DNA of 6,166 nt from Paracoccaceae bacterium (lineage in GTDB: Bacteria > Pseudomonadota > Alphaproteobacteria > Rhodobacterales > Rhodobacteraceae). The stretch is taken from contig SKMM01000094.1 in NCBI GenBank assembly GCA_007121055.1, positions 1 to 6,166 of the forward strand. Reading direction: 5' to 3'. The translations under genes and the position numbers were made by a program. Below the pieces are notes generated by a model, which worked only from the letters and a program-made list of their open reading frames with translations, was not told the origin of the DNA and ran no database searches. Shown here in pieces: positions 1 to 5,307 of this stretch (position 1 is its first letter; the number at the start of each line of letters is the position of its first letter).

Positions 1-2
1 CG

Positions 3-1229
3 TCAGCCGCCCAGCCGCCGCCGGCGCATGGCAAGCAGCCGAAGCCTGAGCGCGTTGAGTTTGATGAAGCCGGCGGCGTCCTTTTGGTCGTAGGCGCCGG
101 CGTCATCCTCGAAGGTGACGTGGCTCTCGGAATAGAGCGAGTTCTCGGACCAGCGCCCCACCGTGCGCACGAGCCCCTTGTAGAGCTTCAGCCGCACCGT
201 CCCGGTGACATGCTGCTGGCTGTGGTCGATGGCGGCCTGCAGCATCTCGCGCTCCGGGCTGAACCAGAAGCCGTTGTAGATCAGCTCGGCGTAGCGCGGC
301 ATCAGCTCGTCCTTGAGATGCGCCGCCCCGCGATCCAGCGTTATCTGCTCGATGCCGCGATGGGCCTCCAGCAGGATGGTGCCGCCGGGGGTCTCGTAGA
401 TGCCGCGCGACTTCATGCCGACAAAGCGCCCCTCCACGAGGTCGAGCCGCCCCACACCGTGCCGCCCGCCGATCTCGTTCAGCCGCGTGAGCAGCGCCGC
501 GGGTGACAGCGCCTCGCCGTTCAGCGACACCGCATCGCCGCGCTCGAACCCGATCTCGATGAACTCGGGCGTGTCGGGGGCGTCCTCGGGGTGAATCGTG
601 CGCTGGTAGACGTAATCGGGCGCGTCCTCGGCCGGGTCCTCCAGAACCTTGCCCTCCGACGAGGTGTGCAGAAGGTTCGCGTCCACGCTGAACGGCGCCT
701 CGCCGCGCTTGTCCTTGGCGATGGGAATCTGGTGCGCCTCGGCGAATTCGATCAGCTTCGTACGGCTCGTCAGGTCCCATTCGCGCCAGGGTGCGATCAC
801 CTTGATGTCGGGGTTCAGCGCATAGGCGGACAGCTCGAACCGCACCTGGTCGTTGCCCTTGCCGGTTGCGCCATGGGCCACCGCATCGGCGCCGGTCTCG
901 GCCGCGATCTCGATCAGCCGCTTGGAGATCAGCGGCCGCGCGATGGACGTGCCCAGAAGATAGAGCCCCTCATACACCGCATTGGCCCGGAACATCGGAA
1001 ACACGAAGTCGCGCACGAACTCCTCGCGCAGATCCTCGATGAAGATGTTGGCAGGGTTGATGCCCAGCAGCTCGGCCTTGGCACGGGCGGGCTCCAGTTC
1101 CTCGCCCTGGCCGAGGTCGGCGGTGAAGGTCACGACCTCGCAGCCGTACTCCACCTGCAGCCACTTCAGGATGATCGAGGTGTCGAGCCCCCCCGAATAG
1201 GCGAGCACGACCTTGCGTGGTGTCGACAT
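3..1229 (-). CDS. argG: Argininosuccinate synthase
   Basis: This cytoplasmic enzyme joins citrulline and aspartate at the cost of ATP to form argininosuccinate, the penultimate step of arginine synthesis. The 408-residue protein is full length for the family and ends in a TGA at the window edge. It shows the N-type ATP pyrophosphatase loop AYSGGLDTS at residues 10-18, the second conserved block GATGKGNDQVRFE at 120-132, and EAPFSVDANLLHTSSEGK further on, all diagnostic of ArgG. The ATG at 1229 is preceded by GAGGGA about 11 bases upstream, a slightly long but acceptable spacing, and MSTPRKVVLAYSGG is the usual N-terminus. A tRNA-Pro gene lies upstream on the same strand, with a candidate promoter in the 120-base gap, so argG is probably a single-gene unit. 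Its terminator lies outside the window. Identification is secure. Confidence 0.98.
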   Translation of the reverse strand: MSTPRKVVLAYSGGLDTSIILKWLQVEYGCEVVTFTADLGQGEELEPARAKAELLGINPANIFIEDLREEFVRDFVFPMFRANAVYEGLYLLGTSIARPLISKRLIEIAAETGADAVAHGATGKGNDQVRFELSAYALNPDIKVIAPWREWDLTSRTKLIEFAEAHQIPIAKDKRGEAPFSVDANLLHTSSEGKVLEDPAEDAPDYVYQRTIHPEDAPDTPEFIEIGFERGDAVSLNGEALSPAALLTRLNEIGGRHGVGRLDLVEGRFVGMKSRGIYETPGGTILLEAHRGIEQITLDRGAAHLKDELMPRYAELIYNGFWFSPEREMLQAAIDHSQQHVTGTVRLKLYKGLVRTVGRWSENSLYSESHVTFEDDAGAYDQKDAAGFIKLNALRLRLLAMRRRRLGG

Positions 1230-1265
1230 GATCTGCGGTGTCCCTCGCGCTGTGATTTGCCGCAG

Positions 1266-1294
1266 GCAGTAGAGCGTTCTGCCGGGCGCCTCAA
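1266..1294 (-). promoter_or_regulatory. Candidate argG promoter
   Basis: Read on the minus strand there is a TTGAGG hexamer (1289-1294), a 17-base spacer and TACTGC (1266-1271). Transcription would start near 1259, giving a leader of about 30 bases before the argG ATG. The TTG of the -35 box is the part best conserved in Rhodobacter promoters; the -10 box is a poor match. This is an inference from spacing and position only. Confidence 0.35.
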
Positions 1295-1349
1295 GCTGGG
1301 ATCCGCATCGCAGCCCGCGCCCGGGGGCAGGGCCGCGCGAGGGGTCCGA

Positions 1350-1426
1350 TGGTCGGGGCGACTGGATTCGAACCAGCGACCTTCGGTACCCAAAACCGAC
1401 GCGCTACCAGGCTGCGCCACGCCCCG
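1350..1426 (-). tRNA. tRNA-Pro (anticodon UGG)
   Basis: The 77 bases fold into a complete cloverleaf. The acceptor stem is CGGGGCG/CGCCCCG with discriminator A and an encoded CCA. The D arm is GCGC-AGCCTGGTA-GCGC, the anticodon arm TCGGT-TTTGGGT-ACCGA, the variable loop AGGTC, and the T arm GCTGG-TTCGAAT-CCAGT with one G-U pair. The third to fifth bases of the anticodon loop are TGG, which reads proline CCN codons. A weak -10-like TCTATC (minus strand, 1437-1442) lies about ten bases upstream of the mature 5' end, so the gene may have its own promoter. No integrase or attachment-site duplication is seen next to it. Confidence 0.97.
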
Positions 1427-1503
1427 ACCGCGCCGTGATAGACCGCCGCGCAGGCCAAGCAAAGCCAAATCGGGCCGCGGCCGCCGCCGCAGCGCCGACC
1501 GGA

Positions 1504-2037
1504 TCAGTCGCAAGCCCAGGCGGCGGCGTCCTGTGGCAGGCGGGGATGACGCAGCTCGCTGCCCGGGGCGATGCCGAACCGGCGGGCGAGGCCGCCGTTG
1601 ATCTCCAGCACCGCCACCACGCCCGGGCCGCCGTCGATGGGGGTTTCGTCCAGCGGAACCGCCTCGTGGTGCACGCGCGTCACCGTCCCGGTCTCGTCCA
1701 CGAAGATCATGTCGAGCGAGATGAGGGTGTTGCGCATCCAGAACGCGACGCGCTGCGGGCGGTCGTAGACAAAGAGCATCCCCGCCCCCCGGGGCAGGCT
1801 TTCGCGGAACATCAATCCACGTGCCTGGGTTTCGGGCGTGTCGGCGATTTCCACGCTGAAGCGCGCCTGTCCCCAGTCGCCGCGCAGATCAACCCTATCC
1901 TCCCGGCACTCCGCCAGGGCGACACCGGCCAGCGCCAGCCAGGCCAGCAGCGCCAGAACCATCCCAAGCAGGAAGCCCACGCAGCGCCGAGCCCCCCAGT
2001 GACGGTCGACAGCGGCGTCGGACGTCACCGCCCTCAT
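1504..2037 (-). CDS. Secreted DUF192 family protein
   Basis: The biochemical function of this family is not established. From the ATG at 2037 the protein has 177 residues. An N-terminal signal sequence has basic residues near 12-18, a long hydrophobic stretch at 19-42 and a likely signal peptidase site at ALA-E (40-43), so the product is probably periplasmic or membrane-tethered. The DUF192 domain follows (about 48-168), with the typical blocks ARGLMFRESLP (72-82), FWMRNTLISLDMIFVD (99-114) and VLEINGG (143-149). An in-frame ATG 14 codons further upstream exists, but it would lie inside the preceding gene. The ATG at 2037 overlaps the stop of the cold-shock gene as ATGA, so I prefer it; this implies translational coupling. 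Downstream GC-rich repeats before the tRNA could end the transcript, but no T-tract is present. Confidence 0.9.
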   Translation of the reverse strand: MRAVTSDAAVDRHWGARRCVGFLLGMVLALLAWLALAGVALAECREDRVDLRGDWGQARFSVEIADTPETQARGLMFRESLPRGAGMLFVYDRPQRVAFWMRNTLISLDMIFVDETGTVTRVHHEAVPLDETPIDGGPGVVAVLEINGGLARRFGIAPGSELRHPRLPQDAAAWACD

Positions 2038-2591
2038 GCCTCGTCGTCGGCCGCCTGCGCGTGGATCGCAGCTTCCCAAGGCGCCACCAGAACAGCCATG
2101 CGGCCCCGGCGCCCTTCGATGCAGCGCAGGCAGATCGCCTCACCCGGAAGAATCTCGGCGAAGCCCGACCGGCGCAGCACCTCGATGTGCACGAAGACAT
2201 CGCCCTCGGACCCGAAGACATTGGCAAAGCCGAAGCCGCGGGCGCGGTCGAACCACTTCACCCGCGCAGGCTCCAGCGCCAGCTGCGCAAGCTCCCCGGC
2301 GTCGATCTCGGCCACTTCGGCCATCTCGGTGGTCGGCGGCATCGGCGGCGGCACGATTGCCAGCACCTCGACCGCCTGCATCCCGCGCGGGGTCTGCTGG
2401 GCCATCACGTCGATCTCGGCCCCGTCGCTGATGGCGCCCTGCCCGAAGGCGCGCAACACGTTGGCATGCAACAGGATGTCGCCGCCACCCTCGTCGGGCA
2501 TGATGAAGCCGAATCCCTTGCCGGCGTCGAACCACTTGACGCGGCCGTGCAGCCTGCGGGGCTCGGGCATGTTGGCGTTGTCGAAACTCAT
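2034..2591 (-). CDS. Double cold-shock-domain protein
   Basis: A nucleic-acid-binding protein with two cold-shock domains in 185 residues, probably cytoplasmic. Domain 1 covers about 15-80 and has GRVKWFD with RNP1 KGFGFI (25-30); its RNP2 is DILLHA (38-43), which lacks the usual aromatic residues of VFVHF. A proline-rich and acidic linker (81-107) leads to domain 2 (about 108-172), with ARVKWFD, RNP1-like RGFGFA (118-123) and a near-canonical RNP2 VFVHI (132-136). The frame stays open to an ATG at 2759, adding 56 residues, but that extension has no recognisable domain and I take it as untranslated leader. The chosen ATG at 2591 has only a weak purine-rich site upstream (GGGGCCAGAG). The next start (2570, MPEPRR) is also possible. 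The stop overlaps the DUF192 start. In this family such proteins act as RNA chaperones or stress regulators; the role here is inferred. Confidence 0.92.
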   Translation of the reverse strand: MSFDNANMPEPRRLHGRVKWFDAGKGFGFIMPDEGGGDILLHANVLRAFGQGAISDGAEIDVMAQQTPRGMQAVEVLAIVPPPMPPTTEMAEVAEIDAGELAQLALEPARVKWFDRARGFGFANVFGSEGDVFVHIEVLRRSGFAEILPGEAICLRCIEGRRGRMAVLVAPWEAAIHAQAADDEA

Positions 2592-2681
2592 CGGCTCTGG
2601 CCCCGATCCCACGTTAGGTTTCCAATTCTTGTCCCTTCGCCCGATGGAATGCAAGTTGACCGTAGACTGGGACGACCCCCT

Positions 2682-2722
2682 GAGCGCTTTCTCGGCCACG
2701 CTGGATGGTAGGAGAAACGCTC
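2682..2722 (-). repeat. Imperfect inverted repeat in the cold-shock leader
   Basis: GAGCGCTTTCTC at 2682-2693 pairs with GAGAAACGCTC at 2712-2722, making an 11-bp stem with one bulged base and an 18-base loop. It lies 91-131 bases upstream of the chosen cold-shock start codon. On the minus strand it is followed by G-rich sequence with no T-tract, so it does not look like a terminator. A regulatory RNA structure is possible. Confidence 0.55.
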
Positions 2723-2876
2723 TTCGCGTCCACCGCATGGCCCCGTTCGCGCACCGCAAGGGTCGGCCACCCGGGCCGGATCAACACACATCGGAACTCC
2801 GGAACCCGCTTACGAGCTGCATCACCGGTTCTTGAAATCCGGAAGGGCGAGTAGCCCACCTTGGGGCGCTGCGCAA

Positions 2877-2906
2877 GGCGGCCCGCCGCAGCGGCGGGAT
2901 GCCGCC
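2877..2906 (-). terminator. Candidate terminator hairpin after the phosphatidyltransferase gene
   Basis: GGCGGC (2877-2882) and GCCGCC (2901-2906) enclose CCGCCGC and GCGGCGG (2883-2889, 2891-2897). The result is a very stable stem of 13 pairs with a small bulge and a tiny loop. It starts 30 bases past the stop of the minus-strand gene. No T-tract follows on the minus strand (TTGCGC), so it is at best a non-canonical terminator or a transcript-stabilising hairpin. Confidence 0.4.
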
Positions 2907-2935
2907 AAGAGGGGCCGGGCGGTGCGTTTGCCGTC

Positions 2936-3562
2936 TCACCCGCGTGGTGCTGCGCACCCTGCAAAGATTCGGCGCGCCATCAGCACCCGGGCCAGTGCCG
3001 TGACGAAGCACAACACCCCGAACACCCAGGCCAGCAGCGGAAAATGCCCGGGCCAGAGGCACAGGAGCACGAAGAACAGGATGGTTTCCGACCCCTCCAG
3101 AAGCCCCGCGGTGAAGTATAGCGACTTCACCCCGTGGCTGCGGGTCCGCAGCCCGTGCCGCTCGGCCAGGATCGCATAGCCCAGAAAGCTCGCGCCGTTG
3201 ACATAGAAGCTGAGCAGCAGGAAGGCGCCGGCGGCTCCGTTGGCCGCCGGGTCATGGAGTACGAAGGCAAGCGGAATGGTACCGTAGAACAGGAAGTCGG
3301 CGGTGATGTCGAGGTAGCCGCCGAAATCGCTCGGGCCGCGGGCGCGCGCCACCGCCCCGTCGAGCCCGTCGGCCAACCGCGACAGGGCGATGAGCCCCAG
3401 CGCGAGCCAGAAGAGGCCGGCCACCACTGCCCCCGCCGCTGCGAGCCCCGCCACGAGACCGGCCAGCGTGACCCCGTCGGCGGACACCCCGGCCGCAGCC
3501 AGCCGCCGGCCCAGGCGATCAAGCGGCGGGTCGATCCAGGGACGCAGGTGGCGGTCGAGCAT
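2936..3562 (-). CDS. CDP-alcohol phosphatidyltransferase, YnjF-like
   Basis: An integral inner-membrane enzyme that should transfer a phosphatidyl-type group from a CDP-alcohol to another alcohol; the actual substrates are unknown. The signature is complete: D65-x2-D68-G69-x2-A72-R73, then G81-x3-D85-x3-D89, which supplies the metal and CDP-binding aspartates. Seven residues separate AR from G instead of the usual eight. As I recall the sequence, E. coli YnjF shares this spacing, the N-terminus MLDRHL and the segment DGLDGA, so I place the protein in that subfamily. About five or six hydrophobic segments follow one another between residues 31 and 195. The 208-residue length matches. The start at 3562 lacks a good ribosome binding site (GAGG about 14 bases away), and a small inverted repeat lies between that site and the ATG. 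No phospholipid-synthesis partner gene is adjacent. Confidence 0.9.
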   Translation of the reverse strand: MLDRHLRPWIDPPLDRLGRRLAAAGVSADGVTLAGLVAGLAAAGAVVAGLFWLALGLIALSRLADGLDGAVARARGPSDFGGYLDITADFLFYGTIPLAFVLHDPAANGAAGAFLLLSFYVNGASFLGYAILAERHGLRTRSHGVKSLYFTAGLLEGSETILFFVLLCLWPGHFPLLAWVFGVLCFVTALARVLMARRIFAGCAAPRG

Positions 3563-3775
3563 GGCGCACTGTGCGCCCTCGCCCGCCCGCGGACAAGGGA
3601 CGCGGCGAGGCTTGTACGCGCCTCCGGCGGCCTCTCGGTTCCCGCGCCTGCCCCCGCCCGCAGCGGCCCAGCGGCAGGACGGAGGCCGCGCCCAGCTCTG
3701 GAGGCTTGGCCGGCGCCTCGCCTGAAACGGCGTGCTTGGCAGGGGCGGCGAGCCGACACGCCACGCGGGACAGCG
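3563..3775. other. Intergenic region between lysin and phosphatidyltransferase genes
   Basis: These 213 very GC-rich bases hold no gene that I can support. GGCGCAC-T-GTGCGCC (3564-3578) is a perfect 7-bp inverted repeat touching the start codon of the downstream minus-strand gene. GCCTCCG (3620-3626) and CGGAGGC (3680-3686) form a second, distant pair. There is no T-tract typical of an intrinsic terminator for the lysin gene and no clear promoter. Confidence 0.4.
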
Positions 3776-4765
3776 TCAGAACCGGGCCCGCCGCCAGCCC
3801 CAGGCCGCAACGGCCACAAGCCCAAGCCCCAGCGCGCCCGTCACGAGCAGCGCAAGCGCCGGCGGCGGCACCACCTGCGTCAGCGCCGCCACTGCTGCGG
3901 CGAGCGCGCCGGCGGTGGCACTCCACTCCCGCACTTGCTCCAGCAGCGCATCCATCGGCGTGTCCTGCGCGGGGGGCACCACGGTTACCGGACCGCGCGT
4001 CAGCGCCGCCCAGGTCTGCGCCCCCACGACCCCGTCCACCGACAGCCCCTCGGACGTCTGGAACGCACGTACGGCCGCCAGCGTTTCCGGACCGAAGGCG
4101 CCGTCCTCGGCGATCCCCAGCGCCGCCTGCAGCCGCACAACCGCCGCGCCGCGGTCGCCCACCCGCAGCACCACCGGCGATGCCTTTCCCTGGGCATGCC
4201 GGCGCCAGGCGGCCTCCATCCGACGGGCATAGCTGTCGATCTGCCCGGTCCCGTTATAGCGGCGGGCAAAGGCGGCCCAGTCATGCGCCCGCAGCGCCGG
4301 CGCGAGCTCCCACCCTTCGATCAGCTGCACGAAGGCGCCCAACTGCTGCGGCGCCCCGAACGCCATATGCGCGACCATCTCGACCGCGCTGCCGAAGCCC
4401 GCGTCGCGGTGGTTGAAGCCCATGATCTGCGGCGCGCCCCAACTGGTGGCACGGCAGGCTGCCTCCAGATCGAGACGCGCAGCGGTGCGGAACATCGCCT
4501 CGTCCGAAAGGCGCAGCGCCGCACGCCACGGAGCCTCGCCGGCGCGCGGCACGAACCCCAGGGCCTGCCAATGCTCCCGCGGGAAGTGATGCGGCTCGAA
4601 CCGCCGCACCACGCTCCCATCGGACAGGAAATGGCGACCCGCCGCCTCCACCTCCCAGACGGCCCGTATGGCGGCGGCCTCGCACTGCAGCCGCTGCGCG
4701 GCGGTTTCGAAGTCTTCGGGCGAAAGCGCACGCGGCTGCGCCTCCCCGATCCAGGGGTGGTCCAT
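3776..4765 (-). CDS. N-acetylmuramidase endolysin with peptidoglycan-binding domain and membrane anchor
   Basis: A peptidoglycan hydrolase expected to cut the glycan strands of the cell wall. Residues about 18-190 match the phage-type N-acetylmuramidase family (DUF3380, Pfam PF11860). The candidate catalytic Glu is in WEVEAAG (E40), followed by RFEPHHF (55-61), SWGAPQIMGFNH (108-119) and RRYNGTGQIDSYARRM (168-183). Residues 199-256 form a peptidoglycan-binding domain (LRVGDRGAAVVRLQAALG, then TWAAL). After a proline-rich linker come a weakly hydrophobic stretch (282-299) and a clear membrane segment (302-322), ending in the basic tail WRRARF. No N-terminal signal peptide is seen. AGGAG lies eight bases before the ATG at 4765. 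Lysins with a C-terminal membrane part occur in Rhodobacteraceae near holins, but no holin or phage gene is visible here. It could be a prophage remnant or a domesticated lysis gene. Confidence 0.88.
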   Translation of the reverse strand: MDHPWIGEAQPRALSPEDFETAAQRLQCEAAAIRAVWEVEAAGRHFLSDGSVVRRFEPHHFPREHWQALGFVPRAGEAPWRAALRLSDEAMFRTAARLDLEAACRATSWGAPQIMGFNHRDAGFGSAVEMVAHMAFGAPQQLGAFVQLIEGWELAPALRAHDWAAFARRYNGTGQIDSYARRMEAAWRRHAQGKASPVVLRVGDRGAAVVRLQAALGIAEDGAFGPETLAAVRAFQTSEGLSVDGVVGAQTWAALTRGPVTVVPPAQDTPMDALLEQVREWSATAGALAAAVAALTQVVPPPALALLVTGALGLGLVAVAAWGWRRARF

Positions 4766-4841
4766 GGGAAATGCTCCTGCGGGGTGGGCATGCCGCTGCG
4801 CCGGGTCGCACCCGTGCTGGTCTGATCGCGCATGCAGAACG

Positions 4842-4873
4842 AAAAAGGTCCGCCCCCTTGTGCAGGGGCGGAC
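4842..4873 (-). terminator. Intrinsic terminator in the lysin leader
   Basis: GTCCGCCCC (4848-4856) and GGGGCGGAC (4865-4873) form a perfect 9-bp stem with an 8-base loop. On the minus strand the stem is followed by CTTTTTC, the classic T-tract; the plus strand has none. It lies 77 bases upstream of the lysin ATG and just downstream of a strong minus-strand promoter, so it should end most transcripts after about 45 bases unless antitermination occurs. Confidence 0.85.
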
Positions 4874-4892
4874 ACATCCTCAAGTGTTACTA

Positions 4893-4921
4893 TTTCTATC
4901 TGATCAGCGCGCGGTTGTCAA
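4893..4921 (-). promoter_or_regulatory. Strong sigma70-type promoter facing the lysin gene
   Basis: On the minus strand a perfect TTGACA (4916-4921) is separated by exactly 17 bases from TAGAAA (4893-4898), in an unusually AT-rich patch. Transcription would begin near 4885-4887. The spacer contains the 8-base palindrome CTGATCAG (4900-4907), which may be chance. The first genes downstream are the terminator at 4842-4873 and then the lysin gene. Confidence 0.75.
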
Positions 4922-4937
4922 TTTTTCTGGGAGGCCG

Positions 4938-4955
4938 AGCAGCCTGGAGGCTGCT
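4938..4955. repeat. Inverted repeat just upstream of the -35 box
   Basis: AGCAGCCT and AGGCTGCT are perfect 8-base arms around a GG centre. The centre lies about 60 bases before the predicted transcription start of the lysin promoter, where activators often bind. It could be an operator or simply part of the hairpin-rich region to its right. Confidence 0.5.
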
Positions 4956-4966
4956 TCGAGCAGAGC

Positions 4967-5036
4967 GCAGCTGACGGGTCGATCGGCGGAAGGACGCTGT
5001 CTTCCAAGGCGTGAGAACTTGCCGGGGGTCAGCTGC
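4967..5036. repeat. Long-range inverted repeat enclosing a hairpin
   Basis: GCAGCTGAC (4967-4975) and GTCAGCTGC (5028-5036) are perfect 9-base arms, 52 bases apart. Inside them GGAAG-G-AC (4988-4995) pairs with GTCTTCC (4999-5005) around a three-base loop, with one bulged G. The nested arrangement resembles a folded RNA. Either strand could be the transcribed one. Confidence 0.5.
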
Positions 5037-5062
5037 TGGGCCGGACCGGGCGCCCCGAATCG

Positions 5063-5098
5063 CATGACACTGCGCCGGACATCTGGCGGCTTGTCATG
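5063..5098. repeat. Stem-loop with 7-bp and 4-bp helices
   Basis: CATGACA (5063-5069) pairs perfectly with TGTCATG (5092-5098). Inside, after a 3-by-3 internal loop, CGCC (5073-5076) pairs with GGCG (5085-5088) around an 8-base loop. No T-tract follows on either strand, so this is not an intrinsic terminator. Confidence 0.5.
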
Positions 5099-5142
5099 GA
5101 CAGAACCGTGCGGACTCAAGTCTGGGATTGCACTGCAGCGAT

Positions 5143-5163
5143 GCGCTCCAACAACCGGAGCGC
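5143..5163. repeat. 7-bp stem, 7-base loop inverted repeat
   Basis: GCGCTCC (5143-5149) and GGAGCGC (5157-5163) are perfect arms around AACAACC. It is the rightmost of the inverted repeats in this gene-free region, and neither strand carries a T-tract after it. Confidence 0.5.
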
Positions 5164-5307
5164 CCTCGCCGGCCGTAATCCCGTCTTCTCTGTCCGCCGG
5201 TATCGCCCCATGGTTGTGGTTTCCAGTGATTTGTTTACACTTTCCGTCGTAGGGTTATTTCGAGCCTGGCTGAGCGGCTCCTGGTCAGAACGTGAGAGGG
5301 TTGGGAC

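Larger units (their letters stand above)
2592..2935 (-). other. Gene-free leader region upstream of the cold-shock gene
   Basis: I see no convincing gene in these 344 bases. They hold the hairpin just after the phosphatidyltransferase gene (2877-2906) and an 11-bp imperfect hairpin (2682-2722). A weak promoter-like pair for the cold-shock gene is also present, TTGCAT (2649-2654) and AAGAAT (2625-2630) on the minus strand with an 18-base spacer, which would give a leader of about 27 bases. If transcription instead begins further upstream, the leader would be long and structured, as in many cold-shock mRNAs. Several frames stay open here only because the DNA is GC-rich. Confidence 0.5.
4922..5307. 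other. Gene-free, inverted-repeat-rich region
   Basis: No gene in these 386 bases convinces me. A 31-codon minus-strand frame (5116-5211) and a 71-codon frame (4904-5119) lack ribosome binding sites, recognisable domains and the local codon bias. The stretch holds four perfect inverted repeats with arms of 7-9 bases and one bulged hairpin (4988-5005), which suggests a structured RNA or protein-binding sites. Near the right end, TTTACA (5234-5239) and TTATTT (5255-5260) are a poor promoter candidate for the plus-strand gene that follows (spacer only 15 bases). Confidence 0.45.

Noticed and set aside
1350..1426. tRNA-Pro as an attachment site for an integrated element
   Set aside because: No integrase gene and no second copy of the tRNA 3' end is visible; the neighbouring genes look like ordinary chromosome.
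591..1601. A 336-codon plus-strand frame across argG and the tRNA
   Set aside because: It runs antisense through argG and through the tRNA gene and has no protein-family similarity.
2588..2791. A 67-codon minus-strand frame (MCVDPARVAD...) in the cold-shock leader
   Set aside because: It overlaps the start of the cold-shock gene, shows no domain, and contains both arms of the leader hairpin.
1435..2835. A 466-codon open frame on the plus strand across the DUF192 and cold-shock genes
   Set aside because: No domain, low-complexity composition, and opposite to two clear genes.
3620..3686. GCCTCCG and CGGAGGC inverted repeat as a lysin terminator
   Set aside because: Arms are 53 bases apart, with no compact stem and no T-tract.
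3134..4825. A 563-codon open frame on the plus strand, antisense to the phosphatidyltransferase and lysin genes
   Set aside because: It is arginine, proline, alanine and glycine-rich with no recognisable domain, and covers two well-supported minus-strand genes. Long antisense frames are expected in DNA this GC-rich.
4900..4907. CTGATCAG palindrome in the promoter spacer as an operator
   Set aside because: An 8-base palindrome is common by chance and it does not extend further.
4904..5119. A 71-codon minus-strand frame upstream of the lysin promoter
   Set aside because: Starts with a non-ATG codon, has no ribosome binding site or domain, and overlaps the -35 box of a strong promoter and several hairpins.
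5116..5211. A 31-codon basic mini-protein frame on the minus strand (MGRYRRTEKTG...)
   Set aside because: No Shine-Dalgarno sequence, mixed codon use with TTA and CGA codons, and it runs through an inverted repeat that explains part of the sequence. Without conservation data it cannot be supported.
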